From: Oryzicola mucosus
Lineage (GTDB): Bacteria > Pseudomonadota > Alphaproteobacteria > Rhizobiales > Rhizobiaceae
Direction: 5' to 3'
NCBI RefSeq assembly: GCF_014534685.1
Contig: NZ_JACVVX010000007.1
Location: 111,595 to 175,594, forward strand
Length of the DNA stretch: 64,000 nucleotides
Position 1 is the stretch's first letter; every line of letters starts with the position of its first letter. Below, in pieces: positions 18,158 through 28,043 of this stretch. Under the pieces are notes generated by a model, which made no database searches, was not told the DNA's origin, and was given only the letters and a program-made list of their open reading frames with translations. The position numbers were made by a program, and so were the translations under genes.

Positions 18158-19156
18158 CTAGGTGGAGAGTTTGCCTAAGTTCATGACCAATGTGATGATA
18201 ATTCCCTCTGGCGACCAATCGGTCTCGATGCTGCCGCCAAGCTGGCCGGCCACGCTTCGTCTGAGCAGCTTGCTTCCGTATCCCTCGCCTTCCGGGGCCT
18301 GAACAGGAGGGCCGCCTCGCTCCGTCCACGCAAGACATACTTCATGGTCGTCGCCCGTCCCGGAAATGTCGAGCATGCCAGACGCTACGGAAAGCGCGCC
18401 ATACTTAACAGAGTTGGTCGCCAACTCGTGAATGACCAGTGCCAGCGTTGTGGCTGCCTGCTCGCCAATTCCCATTCTTGGGACCGCCACCCTTATGCGT
18501 CCACTGAAAGCACCGGAGTCGTCGTATGGCGCAAGCAGCACCGCCAGAAGATCCCCTAGAAGCGCGGCACGCCCCTGATGTCCCGGCAGAGGTCGGACCG
18601 TGTCATGGGCTCTGCCGAGCGCCGACAGCCGTTCCGTCAGCTCTTTCGCCATTTCTGGAACTGTGGTGGCGGACCGGGACGTGAGATTGGTGAGGCTCGA
18701 AGCAATGGCCAGCAGGTTCTTCACCCTGTGGCTCATCTCGCCCGCGAGCAATTCGTGGCCTTCCTCCGCCTGCTTGCGCCCGGTAACATCAAGAAAAACG
18801 CCGGACATTTTGCCTCTGTGCAATCCCTCGTCGTTTCCAAGCCCTAGCGCCGAGACCCAACGGATTTCCTCACCCAACATGATACGAAAGTCGATCTCGT
18901 AGGCGCCAACGACCCCGCGCGTTGCCGTGAAAGCTGCGCGCACGCGGTCCCGGTCCGCGGGATGAATACGAGACGACAGGTCCTCAAACGTAACGATGTC
19001 TGCAGGGGGCAAGCCCCATAAATCAAAACCCTTATCGTCCATGGCAAAAGCATCGGTCTCGACACGCCAAGACCAAAGCGCCACGCCCGCGGCATGCAGG
19101 GCCCGCTTCAAATTTGCGACTTCTCTGAGCGGGTGGTTCGGGTCACTGAATGGCAT
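18158..19156 (-). CDS. HWE-family sensor histidine kinase with PAS domain
   Basis: A 332-residue cytosolic sensor with no membrane segment. Residues 15-130 form a PAS domain of the PAS_3 kind (FEDLSSRIHPADRDRVRAAF; IRWVSALGL; VFLDVTGRKQAEE). The phospho-accepting His is in EMSHRVKNLLAIASSL (about residue 145). The ATP-binding part has LVIHELATNSVKYGAL and the W-x-E of the HWE group (LAWTERGG), then GYGSKLLRRSV. No response regulator lies next to it, so its partner is elsewhere. Confidence 0.88.
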   Translation of the reverse strand: MPFSDPNHPLREVANLKRALHAAGVALWSWRVETDAFAMDDKGFDLWGLPPADIVTFEDLSSRIHPADRDRVRAAFTATRGVVGAYEIDFRIMLGEEIRWVSALGLGNDEGLHRGKMSGVFLDVTGRKQAEEGHELLAGEMSHRVKNLLAIASSLTNLTSRSATTVPEMAKELTERLSALGRAHDTVRPLPGHQGRAALLGDLLAVLLAPYDDSGAFSGRIRVAVPRMGIGEQAATTLALVIHELATNSVKYGALSVASGMLDISGTGDDHEVCLAWTERGGPPVQAPEGEGYGSKLLRRSVAGQLGGSIETDWSPEGIIITLVMNLGKLST

Positions 19157-19462
19157 GGGATCTCAATCTCGGGGTAGACCGAAAGGCGGCGGGTTCGACT
19201 GCCGTTCACCGGCTACAAACAGGTTTCCCTATGCGTCTGCAAGTTGTTTTCATACGTCGGTGGTGCCTCGCTCTCGAACTCGGTCATGGCCATATCGAGC
19301 GCCGCATACCGGCCTGCGCCCCGATATGCTGGGCGGTTACAAGTATCAAAGCGACCATCGGTCTGCTAGGGTGTCACCCGCGCAGGCATCAAGCGCTCAG
19401 TTACTCGAAATGTCGTCAATTGCGCCCTCGTCCAGGCCCCCGACGGCAAGGAAAGTACCCAA
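19157..19462. other. Gap without a recognised gene
   Basis: Nothing is supported here. A T-arm-like string near 19190 is not backed by the rest of a tRNA fold. Confidence 0.5.
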
Positions 19463-19765
19463 ATGGACAAACCATACAACAACGCTCGCGATCAGTTCTT
19501 CGCGGCGATACGCCTGCTTGCGACTTCGACAGACACCATCCAGACCCGGGTGATCGACGCCACACGGAGCATCCTTCAGGTGACCATCGACGAATTCGAA
19601 ACTGAGGCGGAATTGAAGATCAGTTTTGCCCGCCTTCTCGACCGGTTGGCGATCGACCATGATGATCTGACAATGACGGCGGTTGAGAATGCAGCCTATA
19701 TGACCGACTTCGAGGCGGCAAAGGTGGCTGACCTCATCTGCGATTTTTACTATGATTTGAGGTGA
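19463..19765 (+). CDS. Hypothetical protein, 100 residues
   Basis: An acidic, probably all-helical soluble protein (MDKPYNNARDQFFAAIRLLA ... ADLICDFYYDLR) with no motif I recognise, no signal peptide and no membrane segment. AAGGAAAG lies upstream of the ATG. Its regular amphipathic composition supports coding. It faces the DUF2243 gene tail to tail. Confidence 0.55.
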   Translation: MDKPYNNARDQFFAAIRLLATSTDTIQTRVIDATRSILQVTIDEFETEAELKISFARLLDRLAIDHDDLTMTAVENAAYMTDFEAAKVADLICDFYYDLR

Positions 19766-19954
19766 TCGGAAAACCCGCTCTGCCTGTACGACAGTCTCAA
19801 TTCCAGCCCGTACCTGCGATATGCAACAGGAAAAGATAGCGGCGACCGAATTGCTCTTTGGCGCGGGACATGTGCTGCGGGCCCAGCAAGCAGTACCCGC
19901 CAGACCGAAGCGGCGTCGTTTATAGCAGCCATGACCTCTGCCAGGGCTGTCCGG

Positions 19955-20446
19955 TCAAGTCCGGGTTTTAACCTGTTCAGACTTGAACATCCGCCACCCG
20001 CCGATCCACAGAACAGCACCCAGGATAAGAAACCCTGCATCCCAGTAAATCCATTGATCGGGTGGTACGGTTTCATTGACATGATGCAGGCCAAGAATAT
20101 GGTGGTTTATGGTTCCCTCGACCACGTTGAAGATGCCGAATCCCATCAGCATCGAGGCGATGAGCAGCCGCGCCGACCACTTGAAGTGCTGCTTGCGTGC
20201 TGAGTGCCAGAGGACAGTCAAACCGACCACGGTGAAGATATATGTCGCGGCGTGAAACAGTCCGTCGAGCATCACGTTCAGCTGGAGATTGGACAGAGAG
20301 TGTGCTGGATATCCGGCGCTCGTTGCCATGTGATGCCATTGAAGAATCTGATGGAAAACGATGCCGTCAAAAAAACCGCCGAGGCCCAATCCCAGTAGGA
20401 TTCCGGCTGACATTGGGAATTGACGGATTTCAAGCGGTACTACCAA
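19955..20446 (-). CDS. DUF2243-domain membrane protein
   Basis: A four-helix inner-membrane protein of about 163 residues. The family signature GLGLGGFFDGIVFHQILQWHHM follows the first residues, and conserved His-rich segments recur (EGTINHHILGLHHVNETVP). Function is unknown for the family. I favour the TTG at 20446, preceded by GGAGATAG, because the segment PLEIRQFP before the first ATG (20413) looks like the normal N-terminus. The ATG at 20413 is the alternative. Confidence 0.8.
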   Translation of the reverse strand: MVVPLEIRQFPMSAGILLGLGLGGFFDGIVFHQILQWHHMATSAGYPAHSLSNLQLNVMLDGLFHAATYIFTVVGLTVLWHSARKQHFKWSARLLIASMLMGFGIFNVVEGTINHHILGLHHVNETVPPDQWIYWDAGFLILGAVLWIGGWRMFKSEQVKTRT

Positions 20447-21088
20447 AGCTATCTCCGCATACTTTACGACCCAGGCGCGCTGGTTCTTTTTCCCAAAGGT
20501 GCTCGGCAGACAGTGCCATCGGTAGTAAGTGCGCTTCGTCCATCGCGCTAGCACGTGCCGCTGCTACACCGCCCAAAAGAGCGCGAAACGCAGGGGGCTG
20601 ACGCCCCGTGGATTGTCTTCATCATGCTCTGCCATTGGTGACCGCGTATGGATACTGGTCATCAACATGAGAGATTCAATTATGTTCCGCCAACGTCGGA
20701 TATCAAATGTTATACGCAGGTCCACCAAGAACTGCCTGCTTCTGGGAAGGATAACTCTTCTTCGGCGCTATTGGTCGCATGGATGCGACGACCGCCTAAG
20801 TTCAGGACCAATTATTTCCGATTGACTTGTGATTCACGGTCTCCGAAGGAGGCCGCAATGGGTGATATGTTTCTGCTAATCGAGCGGTCAAAGTCATTGT
20901 CGCTGCGGGCTATGCCCGAGCTACCAGGAGGAGAAGGCGGCTGTCTAAACCCTTTACACAGGCACAATGACCGACGCATTGGCGACGGTGGTAGAAAACG
21001 ATATGCCATTGCTTGATCCTATTGCGACGACACCTCAGGCTTAGCGCTTAGATGCGCTCCGTATGCAAGGTAGCTTCAGCTGCAGCAA
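20447..21088. other. Gap with at most one tiny open frame
   Basis: Apart from the short frame at 20858-21016 I see no gene, RNA or repeat here. Frames in all directions are short and lack family features. Confidence 0.45.
20858..21016 (+). CDS. Possible 52-residue peptide
   Basis: The only support is a near-perfect Shine-Dalgarno (GAAGGAGG, 5 bp before the ATG). The product, starting MGDMFLLIERSKSLSLRAMP, has no recognisable feature. It may be spurious. Confidence 0.22.
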   Translation: MGDMFLLIERSKSLSLRAMPELPGGEGGCLNPLHRHNDRRIGDGGRKRYAIA

Positions 21089-22015
21089 ATGCTTCCATTT
21101 GGAGATAGACAGCTCTTCAAGAGCTCGATCCTGGCAGGCTTCGAGTGCGGTCTCGTTCACCGGGGTCGCCATGACCTTTTGACTACGACCCACCACACCG
21201 CCCAATCGCGGATGCTTGACCATTTTCGCATCGTCCGTGAGCATGGGGTAAAGACAGTACGCGATGGACTTGTGCCCGGGCATCGCGCCATCGAGCGTCT
21301 TAGGATTGCAAGGCAGGCGGGTGTGGAAGCGATATGGGATCTTTCACATTACCATCGAAACCAAGATCCCGCTCGATGTGCGAGGATTGTAAGTGACGCT
21401 GCGTTGGCGGTGAACGGGCCGGATAAGCTCCGGCTCTGCCCCGTCAACGAACCTTCTGTCTATCCTGCCATCGCTGGCGTGCCACGTCACGAGGCTGTTG
21501 ACATGGCGGTAACCATGGCACGCGTTGCCCGCGATCACCACCCCAACATCGGTATAATGACGAATGACCCTATAACCGGTGTCGGAGATCGGCAGTTCGA
21601 GGCGACAGATGCCATTGTTTCGGCCGTCGACGTCGATGTTGTAGGCGTCAACTACTATCCGCACACGGCGCGGACCTCTTTGATTAAAGTGCTGTTGTCG
21701 ACCTGGGGTCGGTACCGCAAGCCAATCATGGTTTCCGAAACCAGCTGGCACGATGGCCATCCTGTTCACCATCGTCGTCATCCCAGGTTGCATAAGGGCA
21801 CGTGGCTGCGGCATATTCTTGATCAGGTCCGCATGGCCCAGTTCCACGGTGTGATCGTCGTTGGAGTTTGTTGGTATCCCATCGTTGACTGTCCGCCTTG
21901 GAACGCACCGGGTTCTCGCAGCAGATGGAGCCACGGCCTCATTCGAAAAGATATGTCTCTTGATTCGTTACTCTCAGCTGAGCTGACCAAGGCAACAGGG
22001 CTCCGTGCCGCTTAG
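21089..22015 (+). CDS. Family 1-like glycoside hydrolase (short)
   Basis: A 308-residue protein resembling the compact glycosidases related to family 1. The acid/base motif LCPVNEPSVYP (Glu about residue 119) and the nucleophile region PIMVSETSWHDG (Glu about residue 215) fit a retaining TIM-barrel enzyme, and EAIWDLSHYH and VDVVGVNYYPHTA match barrel strands. It is shorter than classical beta-glucosidases (about 450). A TAG in the same frame 15 bp upstream makes ATG 21089 the earliest start; the ribosome-binding site is weak. No signal peptide is seen, and the sugar substrate is unknown. Confidence 0.7.
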   Translation: MLPFGDRQLFKSSILAGFECGLVHRGRHDLLTTTHHTAQSRMLDHFRIVREHGVKTVRDGLVPGHRAIERLRIARQAGVEAIWDLSHYHRNQDPARCARIVSDAALAVNGPDKLRLCPVNEPSVYPAIAGVPRHEAVDMAVTMARVARDHHPNIGIMTNDPITGVGDRQFEATDAIVSAVDVDVVGVNYYPHTARTSLIKVLLSTWGRYRKPIMVSETSWHDGHPVHHRRHPRLHKGTWLRHILDQVRMAQFHGVIVVGVCWYPIVDCPPWNAPGSRSRWSHGLIRKDMSLDSLLSAELTKATGLRAA

Positions 22016-22103
22016 CCAGGGCGAAGGCCAGTCAACCTCCGCATCTTTGCCAGCCTGCTTTGTTGCTTCGCTAGTTCACTCCCACACTATGCCACGCTGT
22101 GGG

Positions 22104-22126
22104 TACCAGTGTCGCCGACGCTGGTA
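22104..22126. other. Strong GC-rich hairpin downstream of the glycosidase gene
   Basis: Eleven-base arms (TACCAGTGTCG and CGACGCTGGTA) pair with one G-U/mismatch around a single base. It lies about 90 bp after the glycosidase stop. There is no T-run, so it is not a classical terminator; it could slow RNA decay or act in a Rho-dependent manner. Confidence 0.35.
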
Positions 22127-22151
22127 TCACCGGCGAGGTATGTGCGGAGCC

Positions 22152-22340
22152 TTACCCACCTTGTCCAGCCTTGTGGTCGCCCTTATCCCCCTCACCGGGC
22201 CTAGCATCATGCGTCGCTTTGTGCCGGGCGTCTGCTGAGAGCGATCTCGATACGTCAACACTCTCTTTAAACTTGCCATCTTTCTCACGCCGGACGTAGC
22301 GCTTATCGGTTCCGGTATCGATCAGTTCGCGTTTGGCCAT
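22152..22340 (-). CDS. Small charged conserved protein, 62 residues
   Basis: A hydrophilic, probably disordered protein starting MAKRELIDTGTDKRYVRREK and rich in Lys, Asp and Gly at its end. AAGGAG is well placed before the ATG. I recall similar small proteins in Rhizobiales genomes without a known function. It is divergent from the Ku operon with a 206-bp gap between them. Confidence 0.7.
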   Translation of the reverse strand: MAKRELIDTGTDKRYVRREKDGKFKESVDVSRSLSADARHKATHDARPGEGDKGDHKAGQGG

Positions 22341-22546
22341 AACGGGCTCCTTTCTCTTGTTGGAAGTCGATGCTCGGATAAACGCGGTTTTGGATCAAAA
22401 GATGCATGCGAATCAAAGCCCTAACCTAGCGACGGATCAACGGGCCTCGTAGCGCGTCTAAGTCATTGGAAAATGATTCGTTTTGGACTCGGAAAAATTG
22501 CATCACGATCCGATTGAATCGCTTAAGTTGTGCGGGAGTTCTGTGT

Positions 22547-23443
22547 ATGGTTGCGCTAAGAGCCAATTGGAAAGGCTTCATCAAGTTCGGTGAAGTGTCA
22601 TGTCCGGTTTCTCTGTACACCGCCGCGTCGTCCTCCGAGCGGATCGCCTTCAACACCCTCAACCGCAAGACGGGGAATCGCGTCAAGCGGGAGTTTATCG
22701 ACAGCGAGACCGGCGATCCGGTTGAGCGTGACGACCAAGTGAAAGGGTACGAGATCGAGAACGGCCAATATATCGTGCTCGAGCCAGACGAGGTTTCCGC
22801 CGCAGTCCCGGCAAGCGACAAGACGCTGAAGATTGATGCCTTTATACCTTGTGACGAAATCGACGACGTCTATTTCGATAAGCCCTACTATCTTGCTCCC
22901 GACAAGCTGGGCGCCGAAGCTTTTGTTTTGTTGCGCGACGGGATGAAAAAAGCCAGGGTCGCCGCCATCGCCCGCACGGTCCTCTTTCGCCGCATGCGAA
23001 CGGTATTGATACGCGCTCATGGCAAGGGTCTCATCGCAACGACCCTCAATTTTGACTATGAGGTCCGCTCTTCCGAGAGAGCTTTCGAAGATTTGCCGGA
23101 ACTGAAGATGGAAGGCGAGATGCTGGAATTGGCAGAACTCATCATCGGGAGAAAGAGCGGAACTTTCGATGCCGGCGCCTTCGACGATCGATACGAAGCT
23201 GCGGTCGCCGAGCTGGTCAGGGCCAAACTCGAAGGCCGGACGCTGCCCAAGAAAAAAGCGGTGGCTCCATCAAAGCAAAGTGACCTGCTGAAGGCGCTGC
23301 GTGAAAGCGCCGCCCTTGCATCCAAAGCAGCGTCGCGCGGGACCGACACGCCTTCCATCAAAGGCACCCGTCGTAAGAAAATGGGCAACCCTGCCGCGCC
23401 CGCAAAGCCTCCGGCCGCGCTGCCTGCGCGCCGAGCAGGCTGA
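22547..23443 (+). CDS. ku: Ku protein, first of a tandem pair
   Basis: A 298-residue bacterial Ku, the ring-shaped DNA-end binder of non-homologous end joining. It opens MVALRANWKGFIKFGEVSCP, then follows the Ku core (RIAFNTLNRKTGNRVKREFI; YYLAPDKLGAEAFVLLRDGM; LELAELII) and ends in a Lys/Ala/Pro-rich tail (about residues 235-298) like those that contact LigD or DNA. CGGGAG precedes ATG 22547. It lies 12 bp ahead of a second, clearly different Ku gene, which suggests a heteromeric ring. Confidence 0.93.
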   Translation: MVALRANWKGFIKFGEVSCPVSLYTAASSSERIAFNTLNRKTGNRVKREFIDSETGDPVERDDQVKGYEIENGQYIVLEPDEVSAAVPASDKTLKIDAFIPCDEIDDVYFDKPYYLAPDKLGAEAFVLLRDGMKKARVAAIARTVLFRRMRTVLIRAHGKGLIATTLNFDYEVRSSERAFEDLPELKMEGEMLELAELIIGRKSGTFDAGAFDDRYEAAVAELVRAKLEGRTLPKKKAVAPSKQSDLLKALRESAALASKAASRGTDTPSIKGTRRKKMGNPAAPAKPPAALPARRAG

Positions 23444-23455
23444 TTGGAGAGTTGA

Positions 23456-24268
23456 ATGGCAGTTCGCCCATATTGGAAAGGCTATCTGAAACTGTCGCTC
23501 GTCACCTGTCCAGTGCAGATGATGCCGGCAACGTCAGAAAGCGAGAAGGTGCGCTTCCACACGCTCAATCGCCAGACCCAAAACCGTGTGGTCAGTCATT
23601 ACGTGGATTCGGTAACCGGCACAGAAGTCAGGGACGAGGATTCGGTCAAGGGCTACCAGCGTGGGCAGGATGAATACATTATCCTGGAGGACGAAGAACT
23701 TGAAAACGTCGCACTCGACAGTACCAAGACGATAGACATTTCCACCTTCGCACCACGCGAAAGCATCGAGTGGATTTGGCTTGATACGCCTTATTACCTG
23801 TCGCCGAATGACGCTGTCGGTCAGGAGGCTTTCTCGGTGATTAGAGACGCGATGGTGTCAAAGGGTATGGTCGGCATTTCACGCTTGGTGATTACCCGCC
23901 GAGAGCGAGCGGTCATGCTGGAGCCGCGCGGCAAAGGTATCGTTCTTTGGACATTACGTTACGGCGATGAGGTGCGAGACGAGGACACCTATTTCGCGTC
24001 CATCGGCGACAAATCCGCCGACAGCGAGATGATGCCGTTGATCCAGCAACTTATAAAAAAGCAGACCCGGCACTGGGACCCGACGATGGTCGTCGATCCC
24101 GTCCAGGACCACCTGCTCGATATCATTGCAGCCAAAAAGAAGTCAATGAGGAAGCCGTCCAGGGTGAAGGGCAAAGCTGCGGTCCCATCGTCAGCACCAA
24201 GCAACGTCATCAATATCATGGACGCTTTGAAGAAGTCGGTCGCGTCGGAAATCCGGAGCGGGAAATGA
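23456..24268 (+). CDS. ku: Ku protein, second of a tandem pair
   Basis: A 270-residue Ku paralog starting MAVRPYWKGYLKLSLVTCPV with the conserved RFHTLNRQTQNRVVSHYVDS, TPYYLSPNDAVGQEAF and ITRRERAVMLEPRGKG segments. The C-terminal tail is shorter and ends VINIMDALKKSVASEIRSGK. It differs from the first Ku along its whole length, so the pair is an old duplication. The stop overlaps the ligase start (ATGA), tying the Ku pair and ligase into one operon. Confidence 0.93.
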   Translation: MAVRPYWKGYLKLSLVTCPVQMMPATSESEKVRFHTLNRQTQNRVVSHYVDSVTGTEVRDEDSVKGYQRGQDEYIILEDEELENVALDSTKTIDISTFAPRESIEWIWLDTPYYLSPNDAVGQEAFSVIRDAMVSKGMVGISRLVITRRERAVMLEPRGKGIVLWTLRYGDEVRDEDTYFASIGDKSADSEMMPLIQQLIKKQTRHWDPTMVVDPVQDHLLDIIAAKKKSMRKPSRVKGKAAVPSSAPSNVINIMDALKKSVASEIRSGK

Positions 24269-25296
24269 CCAAACGCTCCCAGCCGCTACTTCACGATGAC
24301 GGCCTCATCGTCCAATCACAGCCCAGACGCAAGCGCGACGTGGCACAACAAAACCTACCCTTCGATCCGATGCCCGATCGGATAGAACCTTGTCTGGCAT
24401 TACTGAAGTCGGCACCACCGACTGGCCCTGACTGGTCCTACGAAATAAAATGGGATGGGTATCGCCTGGCTGTTCACATTGAATCGAACAGGGTGCGGAT
24501 TATCACCCGTGGTGGCCATGATTGGACGCATCGCTTTCCGGCGATCGCGACTGCCGCCAAGGAGCTTGGGATTAGGACGGCGATTCTGGATGGCGAAGCG
24601 GTTGTCCTGGACGAGCATGGCCGATCCGACTTTGGCGCGCTGCAAAGATCGTTAGGTGGGCGCGGGGGCAAACGAGCCTCGACGGAATCAGTGCTCTTCA
24701 CTTTCGACCTTCTTTATCTCGATGGGCACGATCTGACACAAACCGAGCTTTCCGTCCGTCGCCACCTTCTGGAAGACCTTCTCGATGGGGTCGCCGGGGC
24801 AATCCAGCTATCCGAGGAAGTGGACGGTGATTGCAACGAGTTGTTGGCGAACGCTTGCTTGACCGGGATGGAAGGCATCATCGCCAAGCGCCGAGACAGA
24901 CCGTATCGCTCCGGTCGCACTGGTGATTGGCTCAAGATCAAATGCGTGCAGAGCGAAAGCTTCATGATCATCGGTTACGAGCAGTCAGAAAGCGCGCGAG
25001 GTGGGATCGGGAGTCTTCTGCTTGCAGGAAGGCGAGGCCGTGAGTGGGTCTATGTCGGGGCCGTGGGAACAGGCTTTAAGGAAAAAGATGCGTCTCTTCT
25101 GAGAAAGTCGCTGGACGCGTTGAGGGTTCAGGAGCCGGTCGTGCCTTTGAAGGGCAAGAGATACGTCTTTGTGACACCAGATTTGATAGCCGAGATTGAA
25201 TTTCGCGGTTGGACGGACGATGGCAACTTGCGGCACGCCTCATATAAAGGCCTGCGCGATGGTCAGGATCAGGCCTTAGTTTACGAGCTGGCTTGA
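24265..25296 (+). CDS. Stand-alone ATP-dependent DNA ligase (LigD-ligase type)
   Basis: A 343-residue ligase consisting only of the adenylation and OB-fold domains. Motif I holds the adenylated lysine in SYEIKWDGYRL (about residue 64); others are ILDGEAVVLDEHGRSDFGAL, VLFTFDLLYLDG, GMEGIIAKRRDRPYRSGRTG and DWLKIKCV. The OB domain ends with EIEFRGWTDDGNLRHASYKG. It lacks polymerase and phosphoesterase domains and is fused to neither. Being coupled to the Ku pair, it probably seals breaks in end joining, beside the full LigD encoded downstream. Confidence 0.92.
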   Translation: MTKRSQPLLHDDGLIVQSQPRRKRDVAQQNLPFDPMPDRIEPCLALLKSAPPTGPDWSYEIKWDGYRLAVHIESNRVRIITRGGHDWTHRFPAIATAAKELGIRTAILDGEAVVLDEHGRSDFGALQRSLGGRGGKRASTESVLFTFDLLYLDGHDLTQTELSVRRHLLEDLLDGVAGAIQLSEEVDGDCNELLANACLTGMEGIIAKRRDRPYRSGRTGDWLKIKCVQSESFMIIGYEQSESARGGIGSLLLAGRRGREWVYVGAVGTGFKEKDASLLRKSLDALRVQEPVVPLKGKRYVFVTPDLIAEIEFRGWTDDGNLRHASYKGLRDGQDQALVYELA

Positions 25297-25379
25297 CCTG
25301 ATCCTCTTTTCTAGCCGGCCTGCTTGGTTAGCAAAAGAAACAGAGGACCACAGCGGATGGGTGTCACTGTTGCTGCTGC

Positions 25380-28043
25380 TTAAGCGACCTGTTTCATTGA
25401 CTTGGCGAGCCGTTTCATGGCCTGATCGAGCGAGCGCTGGCCATCACAATAATCTTGCCAGGCGGTCGACTTCGCCAGCAATGCCGGTACAGTTCGGATG
25501 GTAAAGCGCGTCGGATCGAGATCTGTCTTCACCTGGCTCCAGTTGAGCGGCATCGATACAGTGGCGCCGGGTCGAGCACGCGGCGACAACGGCGCGACCG
25601 CGGTCGCCATCCGGTCATTGCGCAGATAATCGAGGAAGATGCGGCCATGGCGCTGGTTCTTCGCCATTTTAATCAGATAGCGGTCAGGGTTATCTCGGGC
25701 CATCTGTAAGCAAACGTCGTGTGCAAAAGCTTTGGCTTCCGGCCAGGCGAGTTTCTTGCCCTTCGACACGGCGAGCGGCGTAACCACATGGAGGCCCTTA
25801 CCGCCGGTCGTCTTGCAGAAACTCACGAGCCCAAGTTCCTCAAGCCGGTCGCGCATCTCGCGGGCGGCTTCGACCACGGTTGCAAAGGTCACGTTTGGGC
25901 CAGGATCGAGATCGAACACGAGACGACCAGGGACTTCCGGCTGACCTGGTTGGCAATTCCAAGGATGCAACTCCACCCCACCAATCTGGGCGATCGCCGC
26001 GAGACCTTCGACGCGATCGATCTGCAGATAAGGTTTCTTGTCACCAAAGACTGCCACCAGCTCGATCAAGTTTGAAGTTCCCGGCATAGCATGGCGCTGG
26101 AAAAACTGTTCGCCGCCGATTCCGTCCGGCGCTCGAATGATGGAGCACGGCCGGCCTTTAATATGATCGATCAGCCAGTGGCCGACGGCTTCATGATACT
26201 GGGCAAGTTCGACCTTGGTTACCGGCTTATCGTCGAGCGCGTCCGGCCATAGCGGTTTGTCCGGATTGGAGATCAGCACGCCCATCACATTCTCTTTTCC
26301 GCCCTGACGACGAGATGTCTTTGCTGATGGTGTGTCGGTGTCGATCTCAGGATCGGGGGGCTCCGCTTGGCTCGGCGCGGCTGGCTTTTCAGCTACCACC
26401 TCTTCGGCGGGTTTGTCCTCGCGCAAGCCTTTGAAGGCTGCCTGGCGTACTAGCCCGTCCGTGGTCCAGCCCGCGAACTCGATCTCTGCCACCAGTTCCG
26501 GTTTGACCCACACCACATTGGGGTCCTTCTTTGGCGCTCCGATGCCCGTGAACGGTGACTTAGTCGTCTCGAGCTTTCGCAGCTTGGACATCAGCACATC
26601 GACCTTGCTACTGCCATAGCCGGTACCCACGCGACCGACATAAACGAAATGGCGTCCTCGGTTGGCGCCAACCAGCAGCGAGCGGAACTTGCCGTTGGTT
26701 GTTGCGTAGGCGCCGATCACCACCTCATGCCCGGCACGACACTTCGACTTTACCCAGGTCTCGGTGCGACCGGACTGATAGGGGGCATCGGCCAGTTTCG
26801 AGACGATGCCCTCGAGCGACAAACGGCAGGCTGAGCGGAGCACAGCGGCTCCACCGGTCTCGAAATGCTCAACGAAGCGCAATCGCGGATCGTCTCCAGC
26901 ATCGCCAAGCAACTCCTCAAGCCGCTTCTTCCGCTTGGTCAGGGGCTGCTCCCGCAGGTCTTTATGTCCGTCAAACAGCAAGTCGAACGCGAAGAACACC
27001 AGCTCATCGGTCTTGCCTTCCGACAGGGCCGCCTGAAGGGCAGCGAAGTCTGGCGCGCCGTTCTCGTCCAGCGCGCAAATCTCGCCGTCGATGATTGCGT
27101 CAGGCAGCTTGGCTCCGGAGCCTGCGATCGCAGGATACTTGGCCGTCCAATCCAATCCCTTGCGGGTCATCAGCCTAACCTCACCATTCTCGATCCGCAT
27201 CTGGATGCGATAGCCGTCAAACTTGATTTCATGTATCCAGCCATCGGCAGCCGGCGGGCGCTGGCGTGTCTCGCAGAGTTGCGGAGCAACGAAGTCGGGC
27301 AGTTTCGACTTCGACGTGCTGGCGGACGCCGTTTTTTTCTTTTTTGCAGTCCCCGCAGCACGTTTGTCGGCTGCGAGGCCATGATTGCTATTCCATACAG
27401 CATCAGCCTGAAGATCGCCGGACACAGTCATAAACGGTTTTGGCTTTCTTCCTTTGCCAGAGGCAATAGCTTGCATGGTGCGTCCGGAAGCCACAGAGGT
27501 AGCGTTCTCCTCCAGAATGACGGCGCCGTTTTCTTCAACTGAATAATCGTCCTGGTGCTTGATGAGAAGCCAGTTGGTGCGCTTGCCACCGTCACGGTCG
27601 TGTTTCATCCGCACCAGGACAAAGCTGCCGCGCAGCCGCTTGCCCTCTAAAGTGAACTTGAAATCGCCTTTCGACAGCGCCTGTTCGGGGTTCCTGTTTC
27701 CCTCCGGTTCCCAATAACCGCGGTCCCAAAGCATAACTGTTCCGCCACCGTACTGGCCTTTCGGGATCGTGCCTTCAAAATCGCCATAGTCGAGCGGATG
27801 GTCCTCGACCTCAACGGCAAGTCGTTTATCGTGTGGATCGAGCGACGGGCCCCTGGTCACCGCCCAGGACTTGAATACGCCATCGAGCTCCAATCGAAGG
27901 TCGTAGTGCAATCGGCTCGCGTCATGCTTCTGGATCACGAAACGGCGGCGGTTCGACGACTTCAGTTTCGCTTGGCCACTTGGCTCCTGAGTTTTTTGGA
28001 AATCGCGCTTTTGCTTGTAGGTTGATAGCTTGTCGCTTGCCAT
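25380..28043 (-). CDS. ligD: Multifunctional NHEJ ligase LigD (phosphoesterase-ligase-polymerase)
   Basis: An 887-residue three-domain enzyme. The 3'-phosphoesterase (about residues 35-185) has [19 protein letters not shown] with the metal-binding His, Arg, His, Asp and Arg. The ligase (about 250-550) has the adenylation site [11 protein letters not shown] and [19 protein letters not shown]. The polymerase (about 590-875) shows [24 protein letters not shown] and RIFLDYLRN. This domain order (PE-Lig-Pol) is the rhizobial/Bacillus-Pseudomonas variant family, not the mycobacterial order. The ATG at 28043 follows GAAGGGAG. It is convergent with the Ku-ligase operon. Confidence 0.95.
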   Translation of the reverse strand: MASDKLSTYKQKRDFQKTQEPSGQAKLKSSNRRRFVIQKHDASRLHYDLRLELDGVFKSWAVTRGPSLDPHDKRLAVEVEDHPLDYGDFEGTIPKGQYGGGTVMLWDRGYWEPEGNRNPEQALSKGDFKFTLEGKRLRGSFVLVRMKHDRDGGKRTNWLLIKHQDDYSVEENGAVILEENATSVASGRTMQAIASGKGRKPKPFMTVSGDLQADAVWNSNHGLAADKRAAGTAKKKKTASASTSKSKLPDFVAPQLCETRQRPPAADGWIHEIKFDGYRIQMRIENGEVRLMTRKGLDWTAKYPAIAGSGAKLPDAIIDGEICALDENGAPDFAALQAALSEGKTDELVFFAFDLLFDGHKDLREQPLTKRKKRLEELLGDAGDDPRLRFVEHFETGGAAVLRSACRLSLEGIVSKLADAPYQSGRTETWVKSKCRAGHEVVIGAYATTNGKFRSLLVGANRGRHFVYVGRVGTGYGSSKVDVLMSKLRKLETTKSPFTGIGAPKKDPNVVWVKPELVAEIEFAGWTTDGLVRQAAFKGLREDKPAEEVVAEKPAAPSQAEPPDPEIDTDTPSAKTSRRQGGKENVMGVLISNPDKPLWPDALDDKPVTKVELAQYHEAVGHWLIDHIKGRPCSIIRAPDGIGGEQFFQRHAMPGTSNLIELVAVFGDKKPYLQIDRVEGLAAIAQIGGVELHPWNCQPGQPEVPGRLVFDLDPGPNVTFATVVEAAREMRDRLEELGLVSFCKTTGGKGLHVVTPLAVSKGKKLAWPEAKAFAHDVCLQMARDNPDRYLIKMAKNQRHGRIFLDYLRNDRMATAVAPLSPRARPGATVSMPLNWSQVKTDLDPTRFTIRTVPALLAKSTAWQDYCDGQRSLDQAMKRLAKSMKQVA

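Noticed and set aside
19185..19225. A GGTTCGACT string resembling a tRNA T-arm
   Set aside because: No matching acceptor, D or anticodon arms could be placed around it; neither a tRNA nor a clear attachment site.
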